From: Myxococcales bacterium
GTDB taxonomy: Bacteria; Myxococcota_A; Polyangia; Polyangiales; Ga0077539
Length of the DNA: 64,000 bases
Direction: 5' to 3'
Assembly: GCA_016792845.1 (NCBI GenBank)
Contig: JAEUKH010000022.1
Coordinates: 1-64,000 of the forward strand
Shown here: positions 1-7,343 of the stretch, piece after piece
How positions within the stretch are numbered: the first letter of the stretch is position 1
Layout of the letters: each line of letters opens with the position of its first letter
The notes under the pieces: model-generated
The model's input: only the letters and a program-made list of their open reading frames with translations
Databases searched by the model: none
What the model was told of the DNA's origin: nothing
Made by a program: the position numbers and the translations under genes

Positions 1-66
1 ACGTCGACGCGGCTTCGGCGTGACCTCGGTCGACGGGGACTCGGGCTTCTTCGTGACCATCTCCAT
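1..66 (-). CDS. N-terminal fragment of an unidentified protein, cut by the window edge
   Basis: Twenty-two codons are visible, reading MEMVTKKPESPSTEV and then a proline and arginine rich stretch. A purine-rich GAGAGAGG lies about 8 nt upstream of the ATG at 66; a second ATG at 60 is possible. It follows the 37-codon membrane ORF by 50 nt on the same strand and lies on the lower-GC, cassette-like side of the attC site. No family can be named from so few residues; the start looks hydrophilic, with no signal peptide. Confidence 0.45.
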   Translation of the reverse strand, partial: MEMVTKKPESPSTEVTPKPRRR

Positions 67-116
67 GAGAACCTCTCTCGCCCGCCCTGCTCAGTAAACT
101 CCTGGGGGGAGGTGTC

Positions 117-230
117 TCACCGATCATTGGCACGTAGGGCACCACCCATCAACTCTGTAGTGGCAGCAACTGCCAACACGATGAGCCCTGGGATGCCGAG
201 TGCTGCAAGCTTCTGCACGATCTTGTCCAT
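117..230 (-). CDS. 37-aa hydrophobic small membrane protein, possibly truncated
   Basis: The ORF starts at an ATG preceded by AGGAG at about 8 nt. It begins with a short amphipathic segment (MDKIVQKLAALG), followed by one apparent membrane helix around residues 13-25 (IPGLIVLAVAAT), and stops after 37 codons. I recall longer small bacterial membrane proteins with a similar start (KLxxLGIPGL followed by ATTG/AGGA), so this may be the surviving N-terminus of such a protein; that is memory, not a search. It sits between the attC site and the fragment at 1-66, in the same orientation as the J-domain gene, as expected for the next gene of a cassette array. Function unknown. Confidence 0.5.
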   Translation of the reverse strand: MDKIVQKLAALGIPGLIVLAVAATTELMGGALRANDR

Positions 231-345
231 ATTCTTCTCCTACATTGCCCATCGTCGGGCGCTGTTTCGCTGAACGCAGTCGAGTCCGTGCTCGACCCTT
301 GACGTATCCGTCGCTGTGCTTTCGCAGGCGCGGGGCGCCTCTTCC

Positions 346-435
346 GTCTAACGGCTCGCCGGTGTGCTGCCGCCCCAAGCGTCCCTGTGTTCCTCGGACC
401 GGTTTGGTGCGGTCAGCACCAGCGGCTTGTTAGGC
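346..435 (-). mobile_element. Integron attC recombination site (90 bp)
   Basis: Read on the minus strand the site opens with GCCTAAC (inverse core, RYYYAAC) and closes with GTTAGAC (core, GTTRRRY). The flanks fold back on each other: about 20 bp after the first core (GCTGGTG...CCGCACCAA) matches the reverse complement of the last part (GCCGGTG...CCGCCCCAA) with a few mismatches and single unpaired bases, which is the R/L box hairpin expected of attC. It starts 40 bp after the stop of the J-domain gene, the usual place for attC in a cassette. Spacing, ends and hairpin are directly visible; activity is inferred. No integrase gene is in the window. Confidence 0.8.
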
Positions 436-475
436 CCGATCACACGAGGGGCTGGTGCCAAACCTTGCGGAGATA

Positions 476-1120
476 TCAGCCTCTTCGTCTCCGTGAGGCA
501 CCTTTGGCTGGTTTTTTGGAGTTCTTTGGCTGTGTTTTCTTCAGCCCAGAGGAAAGATGCTTCTGAGTAGTGCTTGACGCGCTCTTTAATCCAGTCGGTT
601 CAGTCCTAGCGGCACGAACAAAGTACTTAATTAGTTTGATTCCCGCATCAGCGAACAGAGTCTTCAAGTCATCCGGCCGCTCACCCGTGACTGCACTGAA
701 CACTCCGACAGCCCATAGTGTTTCGCGGTCTAGGTGAGGATATTTCTTTCGTAGCTCGTCTATCAATCTAGAATAGTTTGGTGCCTCTGCAGGACTTGCA
801 GCAGTTGCGCTTACAGGGACATCTTCTCGGACCGCCTCTTCACGCGGTGCAGTGGATTGTGACGCTGCGACAACCCTACCGGGGACAGCAGAAGCAGCTT
901 CTCTTTGTCTAGTAATTTCTGCGTCGTGATTAAAGCGCATTCCTGTGTCTGAGAGACATTGGTAAGCCTGTGCTACTTCGATGAACTTAGCATTAGCTGT
1001 CGGGTCGCCTTGGTTGCGATCTGGGTGTACTTTCAAGGCGAGCGAGCGAAATGCCGCCTTGATTTCTTCGTCTGTCGCAAAGAATTCGGTGACACCCAAG
1101 ACTTCGTAAGCGTTCTTCAT
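476..1120 (-). CDS. J-domain (DnaJ-like) protein in a putative gene cassette
   Basis: The 214-aa product has an N-terminal J domain (residues about 3-70) with the diagnostic HPD at 32-34 (KVHPDRNQGD), so it should stimulate an Hsp70 ATPase. There is no Gly/Phe region, zinc centre or DnaJ C-terminal domain. Residues 70-110 are Ala/Pro/Ser-rich linker, 115-165 form a second helical segment (YSRLIDELRKKYPHLDRETL) of unknown type, and the tail is strongly basic (KKPAKGASRRRRG). TAGGAG lies about 9 nt before the ATG. Base composition is clearly lower in GC than the rest of the window and codon choice is less biased to G/C third positions. With the attC site 40 bp behind its stop this fits an integron cassette gene. 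Confidence 0.85.
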   Translation of the reverse strand: MKNAYEVLGVTEFFATDEEIKAAFRSLALKVHPDRNQGDPTANAKFIEVAQAYQCLSDTGMRFNHDAEITRQREAASAVPGRVVAASQSTAPREEAVREDVPVSATAASPAEAPNYSRLIDELRKKYPHLDRETLWAVGVFSAVTGERPDDLKTLFADAGIKLIKYFVRAARTEPTGLKSASSTTQKHLSSGLKKTQPKNSKKPAKGASRRRRG

Positions 1121-1460
1121 TTTGCTTCACTCCTATTCGAACTGGAAGTTGTTGTCACGATCTCGTTACGACACGCCTGCACTTATCAAGTGCTTTGAAC
1201 ACTTCTGAGTAGATGTGTAGCATCACCCTAGGGTCTACGTCTCAACGATGCTCCACTGCCTAACATCTCATTCACCAGCCGCCCGGCTGCCTATCCACAT
1301 AAAGCCTGGTGTTACCCCGCCGCTGCATAACCCCCGAACGCGACCCCACCGCCCGCCGCGCCGCGCCGAGGCCCGCCTCCCTTGGGTACCCAACCTGATT
1401 CGTTTCTGCAACCCCTGCGCCGGGCAAAAGACACACTTCATCGCCCGCGCCCGCGCCGGT
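1121..1460. other. Intergenic composition boundary, no gene seen
   Basis: No supported gene. Composition changes here from the lower-GC cassette-like DNA (up to about 1320) to the GC-rich chromosome. The left part holds the J-domain gene's leader. The right part holds the 3' flank of the SSCGG-tailed membrane protein gene. Short open frames in this stretch have no start signal or recognisable protein character. Confidence 0.6.
1258..1317. repeat. Degenerate attC-like element at the edge of the low-GC island
   Basis: GCCTAAC at 1258-1264 is a perfect RYYYAAC core. Sixty bp away is GTTACCC, which keeps GTT but violates RRRY. Between them CACCAG and CTGGTG form an inverted repeat, but its arms sit at unequal distances from the two cores (8 nt and 0-1 nt), unlike a functional attC. 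It lies where composition shifts, so it may be a decayed site or an attI-like boundary; chance is also possible. Confidence 0.25.
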
Positions 1461-2645
1461 TCACCCGCCGCAGCTCGACCCGCCGCCGCAGCTCGACCCG
1501 CCGCAGCTCGACCCGCCGCCGCAGCTCGACCCTGACGACGCGCCGTCGCCGCTGCCCTTGAGCCGCCCCTCGGCCGAGGCCACCAGCACCACCGTCACCG
1601 CGGGGCCGGCGACACATCCGATGGCCAGCCCGAGCTCGCCGAAACACGCGCCCAGCCCCACGACCAGGGGCCCCACGAGCCACCCCAGGGCCTCCTTGCT
1701 GCGTGCGACGAAGACGCTCCCGGTGAGCGTCGCCAGCACGAGGGCGGTCACCAGCACCGCGGGCATCGGCACAGGGCTCAACCCCGAGAGACCCCACGAC
1801 ACCGCCGGAGCCGACAACAGCGCAGCCCCCACCGCCAGCGGCACCCGACGCTTGAGCCGCGCGAGATCGTCAGCCTGCAAACTCGGCGCGGCCTGAACCG
1901 GAATCTCCGGCGGCGCGCGGTACCCCGACTGCGGCGCCGCGAACACCGGGGCAGGGGCCGCGATCACGCCCCGGGTGCGACGCAGCCGCAGCACGTAGGC
2001 CCGCAGCATCGAGCTCCAGAGCGCCAAGAAGGCCGCGACCACGCCCGCGCCGAGGCTGAGCGGCAAGAGCTCGCCCGCACGCGCCACGGGCACCCGCACG
2101 GGCTCGGGGCCGCGGTGCACCACCCGGCACACCCGAAGCCCCCCGGCCTCGGCAGCGCCGCACCGAAAGCCCTCAGGGGTCACTCCCCGCGGGAGCCGCG
2201 CCTCGACCGTCATCTCGCCCACCGGAACGCGCCACACATGCGCCCACGGCGCCACCCATTCGGGCCCCTCCCAGGTGTACCGGGTGCTCGTCGGGAGGCG
2301 AAAATGCAGCCGCGCGAAGGTGCGCCCCGTCGGGTCGGCAGTGGGCAGCGTGAAGTTGACCTGCCATCGGTCGGCGTCAAGCTGCTCGACCTCGTGGACG
2401 AGCGACTCGCCGTAACGCCCCGTGACCGTGAGGTTCTCGGGCTGCCCTCCGATGACCTTGAAGCCCTCGTGTTCGCGCTCGCCTGTGAGCTGATACTCAA
2501 TGGCAAGATCATATTCGAGGGTGTCATGGTCGAAGGCGCGCAGGCCCACGGTGTACGAAGGCACCGTGACGTAGGCCCACGCAGGGCCCCCGAGGGCTGT
2601 CACTGCGGCGGCCAAGAGAGCTGCCCGAAACCACCCGTTGCGCAT
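1461..2645 (-). CDS. Membrane protein with SSCGG-repeat tail (DUF2207/TIGR04222-like layout)
   Basis: The 394-aa product begins with a signal peptide (residues 1-24, ending PAWA), followed by a beta-rich outer domain to about 190, one membrane helix (193-213), a basic cytoplasmic segment, and four more hydrophobic segments (about 267-285, 290-312, 320-336, 338-357). The last 25 residues are a low-complexity tail of SSCGG units with cysteines at 375, 381, 386 and 392. The ATG at 2645 is chosen because the signal peptide begins there; the frame stays open further upstream into the divergent gene. The layout recalls membrane proteins with Gly/Cys-rich tails that I remember near DUF692 genes. The DUF692 gene is divergent, 60 bp away, suggesting shared control and a maturase-substrate relation. 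Other possibility: a simple metal-binding tail. Confidence 0.75.
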   Translation of the reverse strand: MRNGWFRAALLAAAVTALGGPAWAYVTVPSYTVGLRAFDHDTLEYDLAIEYQLTGEREHEGFKVIGGQPENLTVTGRYGESLVHEVEQLDADRWQVNFTLPTADPTGRTFARLHFRLPTSTRYTWEGPEWVAPWAHVWRVPVGEMTVEARLPRGVTPEGFRCGAAEAGGLRVCRVVHRGPEPVRVPVARAGELLPLSLGAGVVAAFLALWSSMLRAYVLRLRRTRGVIAAPAPVFAAPQSGYRAPPEIPVQAAPSLQADDLARLKRRVPLAVGAALLSAPAVSWGLSGLSPVPMPAVLVTALVLATLTGSVFVARSKEALGWLVGPLVVGLGACFGELGLAIGCVAGPAVTVVLVASAEGRLKGSGDGASSGSSCGGGSSCGGSSCGGGSSCGG

Positions 2646-2705
2646 CGCGGCTGACCATAAGGCCCGCCCCCGCGAACGTCGATGCGCTACCCTCGCCTTT
2701 CTACG

Positions 2706-3530
2706 ATGGCACGCGTCGCCGTGGGGCTCGCCTTGCGCCCCCAACACCTCAAGGCCCTCGCCGCCTTGCCCCGGGGTGAGGGGCCCGAGCTCGTCGAGGT
2801 CATGGTCGATGACACCGTCGCGGGGGGCGTTCCGGAGGGGTGGCGCGCGGTGATGGCGCGGTGGCCTGTGGTGGCCCACGGCGTTGACCTCGCGATCGGC
2901 GACGCCGCGGGCGTCTCGCAGCGCTACCTCGACGCCGTGGCCGCGCGCCTCGGGGCCCTCAGCGCGTGGTGGTACTCTGAGCACCTCTGCTTCCGTTCGC
3001 GCGGAGACGGGGCTGCGCGGCTCTGGCACTTCGCGCCGCTGCCCTGCGACCCCGAGACCCTCGCGGTGGTGGCCCAGAACGCGGCCAGGGTGCGCGCCGC
3101 GGTGGGGCGTCCGCTGCTGCTTGAGAACCCCAGCGACGTCCTCGGGTGGGGCGCCGACGGCCCCGACGCCGCCGCCGCGCTCGGGCTGAGCTTCACTCAG
3201 TTTCTCGCCGCCGCCGAGGCCGGAGCCCTCCTCGACCTCACCAACCTCGTCCTCGACGCCCGCAACGGCGGCTGGTCTGTCGGGCCCTGGCTCGACGCCC
3301 TCGATTGGTCACGGGTCGTCGAAATTCACCTCGCGGGCGGTCACTTTGACGGCGTCCTCTGGGTCGACTCGCACAGCCGCGCCATCGACCCCGAGGCCCT
3401 CGACCTGCTCTCCGAGGTGCTCCCTCGGGCGCCCAACCTCCGCGCCGTCATTGTTGAGCGAGACTCAGAAATCCCGCCCCTCGCGGCGATGCTCGACGCC
3501 CTCGAGGCCGTACGCGGGAGGCTCCGATGA
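2706..3530 (+). CDS. DUF692 family multinuclear iron oxidase-like protein (MbnB/BufB type)
   Basis: A 274-aa TIM-barrel protein matching DUF692 landmarks in order: AHGVDL with His58, SEHL with Glu92-His93, LLENPSDV (140-141), LDLTNLVLDARN (Asp177, Asn180), EIHLAGG (His208), DSHSRAI (Asp221, His223) and IVERD (Glu251). These correspond to the metal ligands of MbnB-type enzymes, which use Fe to oxidise cysteines in ribosomal peptides to oxazolone/thioamide or thiooxazole groups. Start: ATG 2706 (MARVAVGL) aligns with the family N-terminus; ATG 2682 is a longer alternative, but a -10-like TACCCT at 2688-2693 would exclude it. It overlaps the next gene by 4 bp (ATGA) and is divergent from the SSCGG-tailed membrane protein, a possible substrate. 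Family assignment is strong; the substrate is inferred. Confidence 0.88.
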   Translation: MARVAVGLALRPQHLKALAALPRGEGPELVEVMVDDTVAGGVPEGWRAVMARWPVVAHGVDLAIGDAAGVSQRYLDAVAARLGALSAWWYSEHLCFRSRGDGAARLWHFAPLPCDPETLAVVAQNAARVRAAVGRPLLLENPSDVLGWGADGPDAAAALGLSFTQFLAAAEAGALLDLTNLVLDARNGGWSVGPWLDALDWSRVVEIHLAGGHFDGVLWVDSHSRAIDPEALDLLSEVLPRAPNLRAVIVERDSEIPPLAAMLDALEAVRGRLR

Positions 3531-3739
3531 GCGACCCTCGCCACTGGCAGACGGCGCTGTACCGCTTCTTGACCGAACCCGAGTACGCCGCGCGCTTCCG
3601 CCGAGACCCCGCCGCGGCCGCGCGCGAGGAGGGCGTCTCAGAGGCCCGGGCCCGCTGGCTGGCGGCCCTCGATCCGCGCCGCGTCGAGGCCTTCGCGCGC
3701 TCCGCCGCGCACAAAGAGAATCTGAGGCAGACTCAGTAA
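3527..3739 (+). CDS. 70-aa helical partner of the DUF692 protein
   Basis: The ATG overlaps the TGA of the DUF692 gene (ATGA), so the two should be translationally coupled. The product is all-helical with FLTEPEYAARFRRDPAAAA, resembling the small LigA-like helical domain pattern (F-x-x-x-P-x-x-x-x-R-F-x-x-D-P-x-x-A). DUF692 maturases usually work with a partner protein (MbnC/BufC-like, DUF2063) that presents the leader peptide; at 70 aa this could be a minimal version of such a partner. It contains no cysteine, so it is unlikely to be the modified peptide itself. Its last 7 nt overlap the end of convergent menB. Confidence 0.7.
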   Translation: MSDPRHWQTALYRFLTEPEYAARFRRDPAAAAREEGVSEARARWLAALDPRRVEAFARSAAHKENLRQTQ

Positions 3740-4632
3740 TACCAGGGGTAGTGCGACCAGTCGGGGGCGCGCTTCTCTAGAAACGAGTCTCGCCCCTCGC
3801 GGGCCTCTTCGGTGGCGTACGCGAGGCGGGTGGCCTCGCCGGCGAAGAGCTGCTGGCCCACGATGCCGTCGTCGGCGAGGTTGAAGGCGTACTTCAGCAT
3901 GCGCACCGCCGTGGGGCTCTTGCCGAGGATCTTCTCGGCCCACGCGATGGCCGTGTTCTCAAGCTCGGCGTGCGGCGCGACGCAGTTGACCGCGCCCATC
4001 GCCGCGGCCTCGTCGGCGGTATAGCTGTCACCGAGGAAGAAGATCTCGCGGGCCTTCTTCTGCCCCACCATCTTCGCGAGGTACGCCGAGCCGTAGCCGC
4101 CGTCGAAGCTCGCCACGTCGGCGTCGGTCTGCTTGAAGCGCGCGTGCTCGCGGCTCGCGAGGGTCAGGTCGCTCACCACATGGAGGCTGTGCCCGCCCCC
4201 CGCGGCCCACCCCGGAACCACCGCCATCACCACCTTCGGCATGAAGCGAATGAGTCGCTGGACCTCAAGAATGTGCAGCCGCCCGAGCCGCGCCTTGTCG
4301 GCGCTCTCGCGGGTCTCGCCCTCGGCGTAGATGTACCCGTTGGGGCCGCGAATGCGCTGATCGCCGCCCGAGCAGAAGGCCCAGCCCCCGTCGCGGGGCG
4401 AGGGCCCGTTGCCGGTGAGCATCACCACGCCGACGTCGCTCGACTGACGCGCGTGATCGAGCGCGGTGAAGAGCTCGTCGACGGTGTGCGGCCTGAAGGC
4501 GTTGCGCACCTCGGGGCGGTGAAAGGCCACCCGCACCAACCCGAGGCGCTTGTGACGATGGTAGGTGAGGTCGGTGAAGGCGAAGCCCGCGACGGGCTCC
4601 CACTGGGCACTGTCGAAAATGGCGCTGACCAT
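3733..4632 (-). CDS. menB: 1,4-dihydroxy-2-naphthoyl-CoA synthase
   Basis: The enzyme closes the second ring of naphthoate in menaquinone synthesis, converting o-succinylbenzoyl-CoA. The 299-aa crotonase-fold protein has PEVRNAFRPHTVDELFTALDHAR near the N-terminus, the oxyanion loop FCSGGDQ (residues 86-92), the GWAAGGGHSL segment (about 140-150), and the MenB-type C-terminus ending FLEKRAPDWSHYPWYY. Length matches the family (about 285-300). No other men genes are nearby. It follows the tandem HTH regulator gene by 38 bp on the same strand, so co-transcription is possible. Confidence 0.93.
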   Translation of the reverse strand: MVSAIFDSAQWEPVAGFAFTDLTYHRHKRLGLVRVAFHRPEVRNAFRPHTVDELFTALDHARQSSDVGVVMLTGNGPSPRDGGWAFCSGGDQRIRGPNGYIYAEGETRESADKARLGRLHILEVQRLIRFMPKVVMAVVPGWAAGGGHSLHVVSDLTLASREHARFKQTDADVASFDGGYGSAYLAKMVGQKKAREIFFLGDSYTADEAAAMGAVNCVAPHAELENTAIAWAEKILGKSPTAVRMLKYAFNLADDGIVGQQLFAGEATRLAYATEEAREGRDSFLEKRAPDWSHYPWYY

Positions 4633-4670
4633 GGCTCTGCGCGCTTCGTACTACACTCTCGCGGCGAGGG

Positions 4671-5999
4671 TCAGGGGCTCGTGTCACCTGCGGGGGCGGC
4701 CGCCCGCGCGCCGCCGAGGCCCGCTTCGAGGGCGGGCAAGACCCAGCGCGCGTCTTCCCGGGGCGCCGAGGCGAGGAGGCCCAGGCGATTCCACCGAGAG
4801 CGGTCGAAGGGGTTGCCGCCGAGGGCGATCACGCGAATGTACCGCGTGTCGGGGTGACGCATGAGGGCTTCGAGCCAGCGCTGCGGGTCGACCGTGTGGT
4901 TGGCGAAGCTCACCACCACCGCGTCGAGGCTCGACGCGCCCGCCGAGCAGACCCCGATCTCAGCGAGCCCCTCGACCAGGTTGTGTCGCACCATCACCTC
5001 GTACCGCGGTGCGAGCACCGCCGCGAGCTCGGCCGCGTCGGGCGCCGACGGGTCGAGCACCATCACCCGCGGCCGCGCGGGCCCGAGCTCGGGCGGGATG
5101 GTGTGCGAGTACCGCCGCTGAAAGTGCAAGAGCGCGCGCTTCCGAAAGCGGAGATGCCTGCCCGGCGTGCGAAACGCTTCGAGCTCGCCGTCGTCGACCC
5201 AGGCGTGAATCGTCTTGAGGTCGCGCCCCCAGAGCCGCGCCACCTCCGAGGCGACGAAGATGGGCTCTTGCCCCACCACGCGCTCGCGGCGCCCCCGCTG
5301 GCTGTTTCGCAGCGCCGCGTTGAGCGGCTCGTCGCGCAAGCGCTGTCCCACCGACGCGAGGTCGTGACGGTCGAAGACCCCCACCACGCCCTCTTCGCGC
5401 GCCTCTTCGGGCGTGCTGCCGCCGGTGACCAACAGCACCCGAAAGGTGTCAGAGCCCAGGGTCTCGCGGGCGGCGGCGATCCACCCGCGGGGCTGAATGC
5501 CCGTAAACGGCAGCGAGAGCACCACCAGGTCGGGCGCCGCGCCGGCACCGAGGCGCTCGCCGAGGGCCACCAAGGCCACCGCCGCGTCGTCGAAGAAATG
5601 GAGGTAGAACGCGTCGGTCGACCACAAGCCCAAGGCCTCCTGGGCCCGCGGCTGCGTGGCGGTCACCTCGCCCGGGCGCCGCAGGTCGAGCGCCGTAATC
5701 GCCGCGACCCGCTCTTCGGCGTGCTCCGCCACCCAGAGCACATGCGGCCGGTCTTGCAGGAGCTGATCGGGGATGGGGTACCCCCAACGCGTCAGAAAGC
5801 GAAGCACCGCGCCGTGTTCGAAGCGAAGGTGGCCGCCCGCGGTGCGAAAATGCTCAAGCACCGCAGCATCACCCTCGCGGCGATCGCACCAGTTGTGAAT
5901 GGTCTTCAGATCGACGTCGCAGATCGCGGCCAACTCCGACGCGAGGTAGGTCGGAGGCGGGGCCTCACGACGCCGTGAAAGACGCTGCACGTTCGACAT
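4671..5999 (-). CDS. Tandem duplicated HTH / pseudo-receiver regulator
   Basis: The 442-aa protein is an internal duplication. Unit 1: a MerR/excisionase-like winged HTH (17-82, YLASELAAICDVDLKTIHNW) and a receiver-like alpha/beta domain (85-225). Unit 2: HTH (248-305, FVASEVARLWGRDLKTIHAW) and receiver-like domain (311-427). Both HTHs share the LKTIH recognition helix and a following GxHLRF wing. At the place where a response regulator carries its phosphorylated Asp, both domains have serine (LVVLSLPF Ser162, VVVSFAN Ser364), so classical phosphorylation is unlikely. Two DNA-binding units on one chain suggest binding to a direct or inverted repeat as a monomer. It is upstream of menB on the same strand. 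Role unknown. Confidence 0.75.
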   Translation of the reverse strand: MSNVQRLSRRREAPPPTYLASELAAICDVDLKTIHNWCDRREGDAAVLEHFRTAGGHLRFEHGAVLRFLTRWGYPIPDQLLQDRPHVLWVAEHAEERVAAITALDLRRPGEVTATQPRAQEALGLWSTDAFYLHFFDDAAVALVALGERLGAGAAPDLVVLSLPFTGIQPRGWIAAARETLGSDTFRVLLVTGGSTPEEAREEGVVGVFDRHDLASVGQRLRDEPLNAALRNSQRGRRERVVGQEPIFVASEVARLWGRDLKTIHAWVDDGELEAFRTPGRHLRFRKRALLHFQRRYSHTIPPELGPARPRVMVLDPSAPDAAELAAVLAPRYEVMVRHNLVEGLAEIGVCSAGASSLDAVVVSFANHTVDPQRWLEALMRHPDTRYIRVIALGGNPFDRSRWNRLGLLASAPREDARWVLPALEAGLGGARAAAPAGDTSP

Positions 6000-6113
6000 G
6001 TCGGGCCCCTAAAGTGAAAGGCATTTTTCAGGTGATGCGCGCCAGTGCTAACCCAACTCACAGCCCCCGAGAATGTGGTCGCCGCTTCGCAGCCGAAACG
6101 CCAGAAAATGCCC

Positions 6114-6977
6114 TCAACGCAGCGGTGCCCAGACCCCATCGTTGTAGGCAAAACAATTCGGAAGAGTCGTGTCGTGTTGTGCAAACCAGGGTACGGGCAT
6201 CGCCGGGGGCAGCACGACACAGAGTTGCTCGCCGCGGAGCTCGACCGCGGGCTCTTGGGGGCTCGGCGTCGGCGCCTGAGCGCCCGCGAGGGGCTTGAGC
6301 GACGCGAGCGACGCGAGCTCGGCCACGGTGCGCCAGGTGGGGGGCGCGAGCACGATCTCTGCGCGCTCGGCGCGGGCGAGGGCTTCGCGGGCGGTGAGCC
6401 AGACGCTGTCGACGGTCTCGCTCCCGTCGTGGGCGGCGTGCTCGGTGCTGGCGCGGTCGACCGTCGCGAGAAAGAAGCGCGCGTCGAAGCGGCGTGTCTC
6501 GGCCCGCGGCGTCACCCAACGCGCGTAGGGGCGGAGCTGCCCGAGGGCGAGGCTGAGCCCTTCGGCGCGCAGCAAAGCCCCGATGGGAGGCGCCTCGCGG
6601 GGTTTGAGCGCCTCGCGCACCCGCTGCACCGCTTCGGGCGAGGCCGGTGTGGTGGTGAGGGCGATGCCCGACTCCTCCCAGCACTCGCGCAGGGCTGCGA
6701 CGTAGAGCGCACGCGCGAGGCCCGGAGCCGCTTCGCCCAAGGCCCGCGCGCAGGCCGTCTCGTCGAGGTCGCCCGGCACGGCGTCGGCGTCACCGGGGTC
6801 GAGGCGCCCTCCCGGGAAGACCATCGCCCCGCCCATGAAGCGCACCCCGGCGTTGCGCTTGACGAAGAAGATCTCGGGCGCGCCCCCCGCGAGGCCCTCG
6901 CGCACGACGATCACCGTCGCGGCGTCACGCGGCGCAGGCGGGTTCGCGGCACCAGCGAGGTCAAAGGTGACGCTCAC
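6114..6977 (-). CDS. NUDIX hydrolase (NUDT19-like)
   Basis: The 287-aa protein has the NUDIX helix REUxEExGU as RECWEESGIAL, preceded by FMGGAMVFPGGRLDPGD and separated from it by an insertion of about 30 residues, as in NUDT7/19-type CoA or nucleotide diphosphatases. The GTG at 6977 is chosen because it overlaps the stop of the upstream TPR gene (GTGA), giving coupled translation and an N-terminus directly before the hydrolase domain (VTFDLAGAANPPAPRDAATVI). Longer in-frame starts only read back through the upstream gene. The substrate cannot be predicted. Confidence 0.85.
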   Translation of the reverse strand: MSVTFDLAGAANPPAPRDAATVIVVREGLAGGAPEIFFVKRNAGVRFMGGAMVFPGGRLDPGDADAVPGDLDETACARALGEAAPGLARALYVAALRECWEESGIALTTTPASPEAVQRVREALKPREAPPIGALLRAEGLSLALGQLRPYARWVTPRAETRRFDARFFLATVDRASTEHAAHDGSETVDSVWLTAREALARAERAEIVLAPPTWRTVAELASLASLKPLAGAQAPTPSPQEPAVELRGEQLCVVLPPAMPVPWFAQHDTTLPNCFAYNDGVWAPLR

Positions 6978-7285
6978 GCGCCGAGCCCCGCGAGAAACGA
7001 CTCGAGCTCGCCCGCGGCGTGTGAATCGCGGGCGGCACGCGCGGCGGCCACGCCCTCGCTCGCCCACTGCCGCGCCTCGTCGGCCCGCCCGTGCTCATGA
7101 CAGAGCTGCGCCGCCATCAAGTACTGCGGCACATACCCCGAGAAGCGAAGCTTGAGCCGCGCGAAGGCCCCGAGCGCCTCGTCGACGCGCCCCAACGAGC
7201 GATACTCTTGCGCGAGACAGTAGTAAGGGAACGGGTCGTTCGGCTCTTTCGAGACCAGCTTTTCGAGCACATCGAGTCGGGCCAT
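6974..7285 (-). CDS. Small TPR protein
   Basis: A 103-aa soluble protein with about two to three tetratricopeptide units: NDPFPYYCLAQEYRSLGRVDEALGAF is a clear TPR helix pair and PQYLMAAQLCHEHGRADEARQW a second. Likely an adaptor. It overlaps the NUDIX gene start by four bases (GTGA) and follows hpt by 58 bp on the same strand. No catalytic motif is visible. Confidence 0.78.
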   Translation of the reverse strand: MARLDVLEKLVSKEPNDPFPYYCLAQEYRSLGRVDEALGAFARLKLRFSGYVPQYLMAAQLCHEHGRADEARQWASEGVAAARAARDSHAAGELESFLAGLGA

Positions 7286-7343
7286 GAGGGCCGAGAGTCT
7301 CGCAGACTCGCGCCCCCCCGCGCAACGACCCCGGGCGCCGCGA

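Noticed and set aside
1248..1535. Plus-strand open frame with Pro/Ala/Arg content
   Set aside because: It spans the SSCGG repeat region of the opposite gene in antisense and has no ribosome site or domain.
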